From assembly GCA_043775055.1 (NCBI GenBank), contig JAYVSU010000137.1, positions 1 to 11,196 of the forward strand: DNA of 11,196 nucleotides, in the 5' to 3' direction. Made by a program: the position numbers and the translations under genes. Shown piece after piece: positions 1 to 6,679 of this stretch. The notes beneath the pieces are model-generated. The model was given only the letters and a program-made list of their open reading frames with translations. It did not search any database and was not told where the DNA came from. The DNA is from Aalborgiella sp043775055. Its GTDB lineage: Bacteria > Pseudomonadota > Gammaproteobacteria > Burkholderiales > Burkholderiaceae_C. The first letter of the stretch is position 1. Every line of letters begins with the position of its first letter.

Positions 1-2
1 TG

Positions 3-533
3 TATGGAACTTTCAACACTTTTAATGCAGTTACTTCTTTATTATTGGGTAATAATGGCGGTAATTTTTATGGTTATAAATTGGTCGGCGAAAAACTGAC
101 GCGCCTGATCGAAGCGGCCACCGACAAGGCGCTGCCGGTCATCATTGTTTCCACAAGTGGCGGCGCGCGCATGTATGAGGGCATGCTCAGCCTGATGCAG
201 ATGGCGAAAACCAACGCATCACTCACCAGATTAGCCAAAAAAGGCCTGCCTTACATCAGCGTGTTGACCGACCCGACCATGGGCGGCGTGAGCGCTGGTT
301 TTGCCTTTATAGGCGACGTGGTGATTGCCGAACCTAAAGCCCTGATTGGCTTTGCCGGACCACGGGTGATTGAATCCACCGTGCGTGTCACCTTGCCAGA
401 GGGCTTCCAACGTGCTGAGTTTTTACTGCAAAAAGGCGCGGTAGACTTTATCTCTGATCGCCGTGAACTGCGCAAAACAATTGCCAATGTGCTGGCGATG
501 CTGCAAAAACAATCAGCTGACGCTGTTGTTTAG
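3..533 (+). CDS. accD: Acetyl-CoA carboxylase carboxyltransferase subunit beta, 3' part (5' end off the window and probably chimeric)
   Basis: AccD and AccA form the carboxyltransferase that moves the carboxyl group from carboxybiotin to acetyl-CoA, giving malonyl-CoA for fatty acid synthesis. From about base 81 the translation is clearly AccD: VGEKLTRL, then SGGARMYEG, LSLMQMAKTNASLTRL, ISVLTDPTMGGVSAGFAFIGDVVIAEPKALIGFAGPRVIE and the C-terminal LPEGFQRAEFLL and DRRELR. The gene stops with TAG at 531-533 and ends in SADAVV, a usual betaproteobacterial tail. The N-terminal zinc-finger half is missing because the window begins inside the gene. The frame stays open to base 3, but bases 3-80 encode an Asn/Thr/Gly-rich stretch (YGTFNTFNAV...GNNGGNFYGY) where AccD should read about MGGSMGSVVGE, and those bases are about 27% GC against about 59% in the next 80. 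A TTG at 45 is not a credible start. AccD identity from base 81 is certain; the upstream part is doubtful. Confidence 0.9.
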   Translation, partial: YGTFNTFNAVTSLLLGNNGGNFYGYKLVGEKLTRLIEAATDKALPVIIVSTSGGARMYEGMLSLMQMAKTNASLTRLAKKGLPYISVLTDPTMGGVSAGFAFIGDVVIAEPKALIGFAGPRVIESTVRVTLPEGFQRAEFLLQKGAVDFISDRRELRKTIANVLAMLQKQSADAVV

Positions 534-550
534 CTCTTTATCTGACTAAT

Positions 551-606
551 TTGCTATCTAATTTATAGCTTCTTAGGCAATAAATACGCCGGCTACAGCC
601 TAAAAT
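551..606. repeat. Intergenic inverted-repeat element, possible degenerate Comamonadaceae REP-like repeat and bidirectional terminator
   Basis: The gap between convergent accD and pncC contains two nested inverted repeats. GCTAT at 553-557 pairs with ATAGC at 565-569 (7-nt loop). TTAGGC at 573-578 pairs with GCCTAA at 598-603 (19-nt loop that contains GCCGGC). The second stem is followed by an A run on the + strand rather than a T run, so it is not a canonical terminator for accD. The overall pattern (TTTGCTAT, short AT spacer, ATAGCT, a GC-rich stem, then AGCCTAAAA) resembles, from memory, a palindromic repeat scattered between genes in Rhodoferax, Polaromonas and Acidovorax genomes. The inverted repeats are seen directly; the family assignment is inference. 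Confidence 0.4.
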
Positions 607-614
607 GTCAATAT

Positions 615-1121
615 TTAGGGCATTTTAAGCCGCTGAACCAGCCCTTCCAGCGCCTGCTGCACTGTCAAAGCGCGAACAGTAGCGCGGTCGCCGTCAAAAT
701 GGCAGCGTTCAGCGCTGGTTTCTCCTTCAACACACCAAGCCATCCAAACCGTGCCGACGGGTTTGTCGGCACTGCCACCGCTTGGGCCTGCCACGCCTGT
801 CACAGCCACAGACACTTGCGCGGCAGAATGCTTGATAGCACCCTGCGCCATGGCGCACGCCACGGATTCACTGACCGCACCAAACTGCACAATCAAGGCA
901 GCATCCACCCCCAGCATGTCGGTTTTGGCGCTATTGGAATAGGTCACAAAGCCACGCTCAAACCATTGGCTGGAGCCAGCCAAGTCGGTACAGGCTGCGG
1001 CGATCAGCCCACCGGTACAACTTTCGGCTGTGGTGAGGTAAAGCTGCTTTTTAAGCATTAAATCAGCCAATAGCCGGCATAATGACTCATTAGCTTGCTC
1101 TAAATTTAATAGCGTATTCAT
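615..1121 (-). CDS. pncC: Nicotinamide-nucleotide amidohydrolase (CinA C-terminal domain family), PncC
   Basis: This 168-residue protein is a stand-alone CinA C-terminal domain. In this family it deamidates nicotinamide mononucleotide to nicotinate mononucleotide, recycling NMN left by NAD-dependent DNA ligase. Seen in the sequence: TTAESCTGGLIAA with Ser34 in the position of the family's catalytic serine, then FVTYSNSAK (Tyr61, Lys66), GAVSE, the glycine-rich VAVTGVAGPSGG and KPVGTVWMAW. There is no N-terminal MoaB-like domain, so it is the short form. I chose ATG at 1119-1121 because it overlaps the upstream pgpA stop as ATGA, a standard coupling arrangement, and the sequence before it (MHLVDHCCVAFC) is only the pgpA 3' end read in another frame. 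It is the last gene of the rodA-pgpA-pncC operon, convergent with accD. Confidence 0.92.
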   Translation of the reverse strand: MNTLLNLEQANESLCRLLADLMLKKQLYLTTAESCTGGLIAAACTDLAGSSQWFERGFVTYSNSAKTDMLGVDAALIVQFGAVSESVACAMAQGAIKHSAAQVSVAVTGVAGPSGGSADKPVGTVWMAWCVEGETSAERCHFDGDRATVRALTVQQALEGLVQRLKMP

Positions 1122-1627
1122 ACAAAACGCCACACAGCAATGATCAACAAGGTGCAAAAAGCAGCGACTAAGTCATCAAACATGATGCCAAACCCGCCGC
1201 GCGCCCCAAAGCCTTTGAAAGTGTTGTCCGCCCATGCTACAGGCCCGGGTTTGGCCGCGTCAAAGTAGCGAAACAATGCAAAAGCGATAAATTGCCCCCA
1301 AAAACCCGTGGGCGCGATGAGCCACAAAATCAGCCAAAACGCCACAATTTCATCCCACACAATGCTGCCAGGGTCTGAGATTTGCATGTTTTTAGCGGTA
1401 ACGGTGCTAGCCCACCAGCCTACTAACAGCGACATGCAAATTAAGACCGACCAATACAGGTCGTTCATGTGGTCTTGAAGTAGCCAGAATGTAAGCCAAG
1501 CCCACAAAGTGCCTGCCGTTCCGGGTGCAAAACGACTCAAACCCGAGCCAAAGCCCAAAGCAATGACGTGCGCAGGGTGCGACCACATGAATTTGGCTGT
1601 CGGTCGCGACGGCAATTCTGAAGTCAA
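1118..1627 (-). CDS. pgpA: Phosphatidylglycerophosphatase A
   Basis: PgpA removes the phosphate from phosphatidylglycerol-phosphate at the inner membrane, giving phosphatidylglycerol. The 169-residue protein has the family pattern: SHPAHVIALGFGSGLSRFAPGTAGTLWAW near the N terminus, DPGSIVWDEIVAFW in the middle, FRYFDAAKPGP, and GGFGIMFDDLVAA before the last membrane helix. About four hydrophobic segments are visible. The start is probably TTG at 1625-1627, overlapping the rodA stop as TTGA. The only nearby ATG is codon 14 (1586-1588), but the residues before it (RPTAKFM) look like the usual betaproteobacterial N terminus, so the longer form is preferred. The 3' end overlaps pncC by 4 bases. 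pgpA sits between rodA and pncC rather than after thiL, the arrangement I would expect in many betaproteobacteria. Confidence 0.93.
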   Translation of the reverse strand: MTSELPSRPTAKFMWSHPAHVIALGFGSGLSRFAPGTAGTLWAWLTFWLLQDHMNDLYWSVLICMSLLVGWWASTVTAKNMQISDPGSIVWDEIVAFWLILWLIAPTGFWGQFIAFALFRYFDAAKPGPVAWADNTFKGFGARGGFGIMFDDLVAAFCTLLIIAVWRFV

Positions 1628-2778
1628 GACTGCACCAACCGTTTCGATTTACTGACCGACATCAAAATACCAATGCCCATGCCCAGCGTCACCATGGCCG
1701 TGCCACCGTAGCTGATAAAGGGTAAAGGTACGCCCACCACCGGCAAAATACCGCTGACCATGCCCATATTGACAAAGGCGTAGGTGAAGAAAATCATGGT
1801 TACGCTGCCAGCCAGCAGTCGGGTAAACAAAGACGGCGCTTCGACTGCAATGACCAAACCACGAATTATCAAGAAAATAAAGCCACAGATGAGAAACACG
1901 TTACCAAGCAAACCAAACTCCTCAGAGAAAGCCGCAAAAATAAAATCCGTCGTCCGCTCGGGGATGAACTCCAAATGCGTTTGTGTACCTTGCATGAAAC
2001 CCTTTCCCAGCACACCACCCGAGCCAATGGCGATCATGCCCTGAATGATGTGAAAACCCTTACCCAGCGGGTCCCGTGTCGGGTCAAGTAGGGTACAGAT
2101 GCGCTGCCGTTGGTATTCATGCAAAACCTGCCAATTCACATCGTCAGCACACAGTTGCGGCTCGAATGAGACCAACAAAACAACACCCACGAGCCCAATC
2201 AGCAAGGGCGGCACAATCAATTTCCAACTCAAACCCGCAAAAAATATAACTGACAAACCTGCCGCCATCACCAAAAGCGCGGTGCCCAGATCAGGCTGCT
2301 TCATGATCAGGCCAATCGGCACCGCTAAAAGCAAACCCGCTACTAAGAAATCTAACGGGCGCAACTGGCCTTCACGTTTTTGAAACCACCAAGCCAGCAT
2401 CAGTGGCATGGCAATTTTAAGAATTTCGCTAGGCTGGATGACGACGCCGAGGTTGATCCAGCGTCTGGCTCCTTTTTTGGTCAAACCAAAAATGGCAACC
2501 GCAATCAAGAGCGCCACCCCTACGGTATACAAAGGAACAGCGAGCGACATCAGGCGCTGCGGCGGGATTTGTGCGACCACAAACATGACGGTTGCAGCTA
2601 TCACCATATTGCGTGCGTGATCCACAAACCGTGTGCCGTGGTCAAAACCTGAGGAATACATGGCAACCAAGCCCGCGCAGGCCAATAAAAAAACTGCCGA
2701 AGCTAAAAGCCCATCAAAGCCCTTAAAAATGGGGGAAATGCGTTGCCAAAGAGAAAATTTATTTAAACCAGCTGCCAT
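1624..2778 (-). CDS. rodA: Rod shape-determining peptidoglycan glycosyltransferase RodA (SEDS family)
   Basis: RodA is the SEDS-family glycosyltransferase that polymerises lipid II during lateral wall growth, working with the transpeptidase PBP2 in the elongasome. The 384 residues carry about ten hydrophobic segments. Family marks are ARRWINLG followed by QPSEILKIAMPL, KQPDLGTAL, and the long periplasmic loop with QRQRICTLLDPTRDPLGKGFHI, then FIPERTTDFIFAAFSEEFG, where Asp278 is the expected catalytic aspartate. The C-terminal part has GILPVVGVPLPFISYGGT, the SEDS signature. Start ATG is at 2776-2778; no strong ribosome binding site is visible upstream. It opens the rodA-pgpA-pncC operon and diverges from the ribonuclease gene with about 70 bases between starts. 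The mreBCD-mrdA genes usually next to rodA in this group are not in the window. FtsW is less likely, because the N-terminal and loop sequences are RodA-like. Confidence 0.96.
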   Translation of the reverse strand: MAAGLNKFSLWQRISPIFKGFDGLLASAVFLLACAGLVAMYSSGFDHGTRFVDHARNMVIAATVMFVVAQIPPQRLMSLAVPLYTVGVALLIAVAIFGLTKKGARRWINLGVVIQPSEILKIAMPLMLAWWFQKREGQLRPLDFLVAGLLLAVPIGLIMKQPDLGTALLVMAAGLSVIFFAGLSWKLIVPPLLIGLVGVVLLVSFEPQLCADDVNWQVLHEYQRQRICTLLDPTRDPLGKGFHIIQGMIAIGSGGVLGKGFMQGTQTHLEFIPERTTDFIFAAFSEEFGLLGNVFLICGFIFLIIRGLVIAVEAPSLFTRLLAGSVTMIFFTYAFVNMGMVSGILPVVGVPLPFISYGGTAMVTLGMGIGILMSVSKSKRLVQS

Positions 2779-2848
2779 AGGTGAATTATCCGTTGTCTAA
2801 GAGGCAAAGACGGCAAATATGGTCATTTTGCATGTGACAATGGCGTTT

Positions 2849-4924
2849 ATGTTTGTATTATTTGAAGAATCTGGAAAATTTCTAGCCGGTCGTGTCATGT
2901 CCACGACCGATGCTTCGGCCCAAATTGAGCTGGAAAGCGGAAAACGCGTCAAAGTCAAAGCGGCACATGTCTTGCTGCAATTTGAAAAACCTGCTCCAGC
3001 TGAACTCATTGCTGGCGCGCAAGCGGTTTGCAAGACGATTGACCCAGCTTTGGCTTGGGAGTTCTCGCCTGAAGACGAGTTTAGCTTTGCTGACTTGGCA
3101 CGCGACTATTTTAACGACAAAGCCACGGTTGAACAACAAGCTGCCGCTTTGTTCTGTCTTTTCGAGTCACCTCATTACTTTCGTCGCGCTGGCAAGGGTC
3201 GCTTCAAAAAAGCACCGACTGAAATCGTCCAGCAAGCGCTGATTGCCATTGAGAAGAAAAAACAAGTCTTGCTGCAAATTGCCGATTGGGCGCAAGCGCT
3301 AGGCAATGGCGTTTGTCCAGAACCCATCAAAGAGCAGTTGTACAAAATTCTGTTCAAACCAGACAAAAACGCGCCCGAATACAAAGCGGTGGTTGATGCT
3401 GCCCGAGCAACTCATTTGCCGCCTTTGGATTTGCTACAACGTGCTGGTGCTATCGCCTCGGCCTATCAGTTCCATTGGCAACGGTTTTTGTTTGATAACT
3501 TTCCTAAAGGCACGGGCTTTCCGCCGCTGCAAGCGCCTAAAGTGACCGATGATCTGCCGCTTGCTACTGCGGCGGCTTTTTCAATAGATGACTCTGCCAC
3601 TACAGAGATTGACGATGCGCTGTCTGTACAAGGTTTAGGCACGGGTACCGTGGTGGTTGGCATTCACATAGCTGCACCCGGTTTGGCGATTGAACCGGGT
3701 GGCGACATCGACAAAGTGGGGCGGCAGCGCCTGTCTACGGTTTACATGCCGGGTTACAAAATCACCATGCTGCCCGATGCCGTGGTTCAAAACTACACCC
3801 TGGCTGAGGGGCACAATTGCCCTGCCGTGTCTTTGTATGTCACATTGGATGAAGAAACACTGGCGATCAAATCCACAGCAACCAAGCTGGAATTGGTGCC
3901 AATAGTCGCGAATTTGCGACATGACGTGCTGGACAGCTTAGTCACCGTCAACTGGCTCACAGACGCCACTTTTGAACATAAAAATATGCCACAGCCGGCG
4001 AATATAGAGCGTAGTCAGCTATCATTTTTATTCAAACTGGCTAACCATTTGAAAGCGCAACGGGAAGTCGTACGCGGGAAACCGGAGACTTTCAACCGTC
4101 CTGATTACAACTTTAAGTTGGTTATGAGCAATGACGCCAAAGGCACTGTCCCCACAGGTGAAGAGCAAGTTCAAATCACCACACGCCAGCGCGGCTCTCC
4201 GCTTGATTTGATTGTGGCTGAAGCCATGATTTTGGCCAACAGCACATGGGGCAACTGGTTGGCAGAGCATGGCGTGCCGGGCATTTACCGCAGCCAAGCC
4301 AGTTTGGCACCGGGCGTGAAAGTCCGCATGGGCACCAAAGCCCTGCCTCATGCTGGCATTGGCGTGCCCAGCTACGCATGGAGCACCTCGCCATTGCGCC
4401 GTTACACTGATCTGGTTAACCAATGGCAAATCATTGCTTGCATCAAACATGGCAAAACTGCGCCTTTGGCTGCACCGTTCAAGCCGAAAGACGCAGACTT
4501 GTTTTCCATCATTTCGAATTTTGATGCCACTTACGGTGCCTACAACAACTATCAAAATGGCATGGAACGCTTTTGGACGCTGAAATACGTTCAGCAGCAT
4601 GGTTTAACCGAGCTAATGGGGACGATTTTTAAAGAGGGCATGGTCCGAGCCGACGATATTCCATTGGTTTTGCCAGTGATGGGCACAGGCCATTTACCCC
4701 GAGGCGCTAAAGTTCGCGTTAAACTCGGCGCCATTGATGACATCACCTTGGATATTCATGGAACGGTGCTAGAGCGCTTAGATTCAGTGGAGGTGCCTGC
4801 TGCGGAAGATGACAGCCAAGACGACGATCAGGATGACGTTGGAACCATCACCATTGCCGTTGACATGGATGAAGTCAATCCGTCATCCGTTGACAATGAC
4901 TCGGCCACAGCTGTGCCAGCTTAG
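2849..4924 (+). CDS. RNB domain-containing ribonuclease (RNase II family)
   Basis: This is a predicted 3'-5' exoribonuclease that degrades single-stranded RNA processively in the cytoplasm. The protein is 691 residues from the chosen start. The RNB catalytic core begins at about residue 245 with SIDDSATTEIDDAL (Asp247, Asp255 and Asp256 in metal-binding positions). The family signature near the end of the core starts at His501: HAGIG, then YAWSTSPLRRYTDLVNQ, with the arginines that hold the RNA phosphate. An OB/S1-like segment follows (LPRGAKVRVKLGAIDDITLDIHG), then an acidic tail (EDDSQDDDQDD) that is absent from E. coli RNase II. I chose ATG 2849 because MFVLFEESGKFLAGRV is the conserved N terminus in Burkholderiales homologues; in-frame ATGs at 2819 and 2840 are alternatives. 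One putative metal ligand appears as Glu253 where E. coli has Asp. First gene of the + strand group with the TonB-like gene and mtgA. Confidence 0.92.
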   Translation: MFVLFEESGKFLAGRVMSTTDASAQIELESGKRVKVKAAHVLLQFEKPAPAELIAGAQAVCKTIDPALAWEFSPEDEFSFADLARDYFNDKATVEQQAAALFCLFESPHYFRRAGKGRFKKAPTEIVQQALIAIEKKKQVLLQIADWAQALGNGVCPEPIKEQLYKILFKPDKNAPEYKAVVDAARATHLPPLDLLQRAGAIASAYQFHWQRFLFDNFPKGTGFPPLQAPKVTDDLPLATAAAFSIDDSATTEIDDALSVQGLGTGTVVVGIHIAAPGLAIEPGGDIDKVGRQRLSTVYMPGYKITMLPDAVVQNYTLAEGHNCPAVSLYVTLDEETLAIKSTATKLELVPIVANLRHDVLDSLVTVNWLTDATFEHKNMPQPANIERSQLSFLFKLANHLKAQREVVRGKPETFNRPDYNFKLVMSNDAKGTVPTGEEQVQITTRQRGSPLDLIVAEAMILANSTWGNWLAEHGVPGIYRSQASLAPGVKVRMGTKALPHAGIGVPSYAWSTSPLRRYTDLVNQWQIIACIKHGKTAPLAAPFKPKDADLFSIISNFDATYGAYNNYQNGMERFWTLKYVQQHGLTELMGTIFKEGMVRADDIPLVLPVMGTGHLPRGAKVRVKLGAIDDITLDIHGTVLERLDSVEVPAAEDDSQDDDQDDVGTITIAVDMDEVNPSSVDNDSATAVPA

Positions 4925-4982
4925 TCTGCTCGGGAAACAACTTCTACCATCTTGATGTTTAGCGCTTTTGATAAGACCGGGA

Positions 4983-5861
4983 ATGCAAATTTTTAAATCA
5001 CTGCTCCATCATTTGAAGGCCTTCAGTACGCTCCAAATTGCATTGGGTGTGTCCTTTGTGCTGCATGCCGTACCTTTGACGATACGTTTTGTCGACCCTG
5101 AAAGCTTTAACCGCGTTTTTCAAGACACGCCTTTAGAAGTGATTTTGGTTAACGCCAACACGCAAGAGCGCCCCGTCAAAGCACAAGCGATTGCGCAAAG
5201 CTCTATGGCGGGTGGTGGAGAAGCTGATGCTGGGCGCGCAACGACCTTCTTGCCAGCCTCTGAATTGACCGCACTGGGTGACGCGACCATTGATACCAAC
5301 CGCAAAATGGACTCGCTGCAAGAGCAGCAAACTATTTTGCTGGCGCAGCTGAAAAAGCAATTGGCACTTTTGCCAACTCCTGATTTAAACAACCCGAGTA
5401 GCAGTCCAGAAATTCAAGCCCAAGAGGAAAAACGCCGTCAACTGAGCAAATTGCTGGGTGAAATTGAACGCCGTATCACGCAAGAAAACGAGCGCCCCAA
5501 AAAGAAATACATCAGTCCGGCCACGCGCGAAGAGGTTTACGCGGTTTATTACGATCAGCTCAGACAAAAAATTGAAGCCAAAGGCACTGTCAACTTCCCT
5601 GAAGCGGCTGGTAAAAAACTTTATGGTTCTTTAACCATGATTTTGACCGTAAACCATGATGGTAGAATTTTAGCGACCGAAATTGTTCAAGGCTCTGGTA
5701 ACTTGACACTTGATCGTCGTGCGCAAGCTATTGCAAACAGCGCTGGCCCATTTGGTGTTTTCAATGCCGCTATGCGACGTAAAGCGGATCAAATTGTTTT
5801 GGTCTCGCGTTTCAAGTTCACTCGGGATGATGAACTTAAAACCAAACTGACTAACCAATAA
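4983..5861 (+). CDS. TonB-like energy transducer / TonB C-terminal domain protein
   Basis: The 292-residue protein has one N-terminal membrane anchor (about residues 16-37, LQIALGVSFVLHAVPLTIRF) and a periplasmic body ending in a TonB C-terminal-type fold (KLYGSLTMILTVNHDGRI, then IVQGSGNLTLDRRAQAIA). Between them lies a Gln/Glu/Lys/Leu-rich region (about residues 95-165) likely to form a coiled coil. The Pro-rich EP/KP spacer of classical TonB is missing. No exbB or exbD is present here, so a role in TonB-dependent uptake is only inferred, and a TolA-like or structural role is possible. ATG 4983 was chosen over a TTG at 4968 because MQIF...LKAFSTLQ is the usual start in Burkholderiales relatives; the ribosome binding site is poor for both. 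It follows the ribonuclease by 58 bases and precedes mtgA by 20, consistent with one transcript. Confidence 0.82.
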   Translation: MQIFKSLLHHLKAFSTLQIALGVSFVLHAVPLTIRFVDPESFNRVFQDTPLEVILVNANTQERPVKAQAIAQSSMAGGGEADAGRATTFLPASELTALGDATIDTNRKMDSLQEQQTILLAQLKKQLALLPTPDLNNPSSSPEIQAQEEKRRQLSKLLGEIERRITQENERPKKKYISPATREEVYAVYYDQLRQKIEAKGTVNFPEAAGKKLYGSLTMILTVNHDGRILATEIVQGSGNLTLDRRAQAIANSAGPFGVFNAAMRRKADQIVLVSRFKFTRDDELKTKLTNQ

Positions 5862-5881
5862 AGATTGCACGGCGTTTTGGT

Positions 5882-6634
5882 ATGAAATCAGTTCGACATT
5901 TCTTACTCCTGCTCGTGGTGGCTGCGCTCACGCTGCAGTTTTTTTTCATTCTTAAAATTGCACTGATGACTTTGCTGGCACCGCAATCAACGAGCTTTCA
6001 ACGTTCTGAAATGTGGCGCATCGTCGTAAAGCAAGGCGAACTTCCTTGGCGGCAAGAATGGGTGAAATACGCTGATATTTCAAACAATCTGAAGCGCGCT
6101 GTGATTGCTTCTGAAGATGGCGATTTCGTGAATCACGATGGCGTTGAGTGGGAAGCCATTGAGCAAGCTTGGCAAAAAAATGCCAAAGCACAAGATCTGG
6201 CGGAAAAGCGACTCAAGAAATCTGCGCCAGCGAATGGCAACGCGACAAAAATCGTCAAAGCACCCAAAGTGATTGGTGGTTCCACCATCAGTCAACAGTT
6301 GGCCAAGAATCTCTTGTTGTCTGGCGAACGAACCCTCTTTCGCAAAGGCCAAGAATTTGTTCTAACTCAAGCATTAGAACTGTGTTTAAGCAAGCAGCGT
6401 ATCTTAGAAATCTATCTAAACAACGTAGAGTGGGGTGAAGGTGTTTTTGGTGCTGAAGCTGCGTCTCTGCACTATTTTCGCAAACCAGCCAAGCAACTAT
6501 CTGCTTACGAAGCGGCTCGTTTGGCTGTGATGCTGCCGCGACCCAAATATTTTGAAAAATTGTCGACCTCAAGCTACCTCTCTGCTCGTGCTTCGTCTAT
6601 TGTTGCTCGTATGAGTGACTCTGAAGTGCCTTGA
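5882..6634 (+). CDS. mtgA: Monofunctional biosynthetic peptidoglycan transglycosylase MtgA (GT51)
   Basis: MtgA polymerises lipid II into glycan strands at the outer face of the inner membrane, without transpeptidase activity. The 250-residue protein has an N-terminal membrane anchor (residues 5-32) and the GT51 motifs in order: ASEDGDF with catalytic Glu78, GGSTISQQLAKNLLLSGERT from Gly132, RKGQE at 154-158 and KQRILEIYLNNVEWGEGVFG at 171-190, where the first motif's Glu and the GGST and KQRILE segments define the family. A lysine-rich insert at about 100-128, before GGSTIS, is normal for Burkholderiales homologues. The length fits a monofunctional enzyme rather than a truncated class A PBP. 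The gene begins 20 bases after the TonB-like gene. In the related genomes I recall, aroE lies between these two; here there is no room for it. Confidence 0.96.
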   Translation: MKSVRHFLLLLVVAALTLQFFFILKIALMTLLAPQSTSFQRSEMWRIVVKQGELPWRQEWVKYADISNNLKRAVIASEDGDFVNHDGVEWEAIEQAWQKNAKAQDLAEKRLKKSAPANGNATKIVKAPKVIGGSTISQQLAKNLLLSGERTLFRKGQEFVLTQALELCLSKQRILEIYLNNVEWGEGVFGAEAASLHYFRKPAKQLSAYEAARLAVMLPRPKYFEKLSTSSYLSARASSIVARMSDSEVP

Positions 6635-6679
6635 TACGAAGTCCACGACGAAACATATTTCTAACTTGCCCAGCCAATT

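Noticed and set aside
699..1061. 120-codon open frame on the + strand opposite pncC
   Set aside because: Shadow of pncC; His/Thr-rich composition without family features.
2834..2861. GTGACA, 16 bases, TATTAT: a good-looking sigma-70 promoter at the start of the ribonuclease gene
   Set aside because: The -10 box would lie inside the conserved N-terminal codons (MFVLFEESGKF), so a transcript from it would miss the start. Probably chance in an AT-rich stretch.
4028..4600. 190-codon open frame antisense to the ribonuclease gene
   Set aside because: It lies wholly inside a well-supported gene, has no recognisable domain and reads like frame shadow.
4925..4982. Promoter or terminator between the ribonuclease and TonB-like genes
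   Set aside because: No stem with U run and no paired -35/-10 boxes could be found; the genes are probably co-transcribed.
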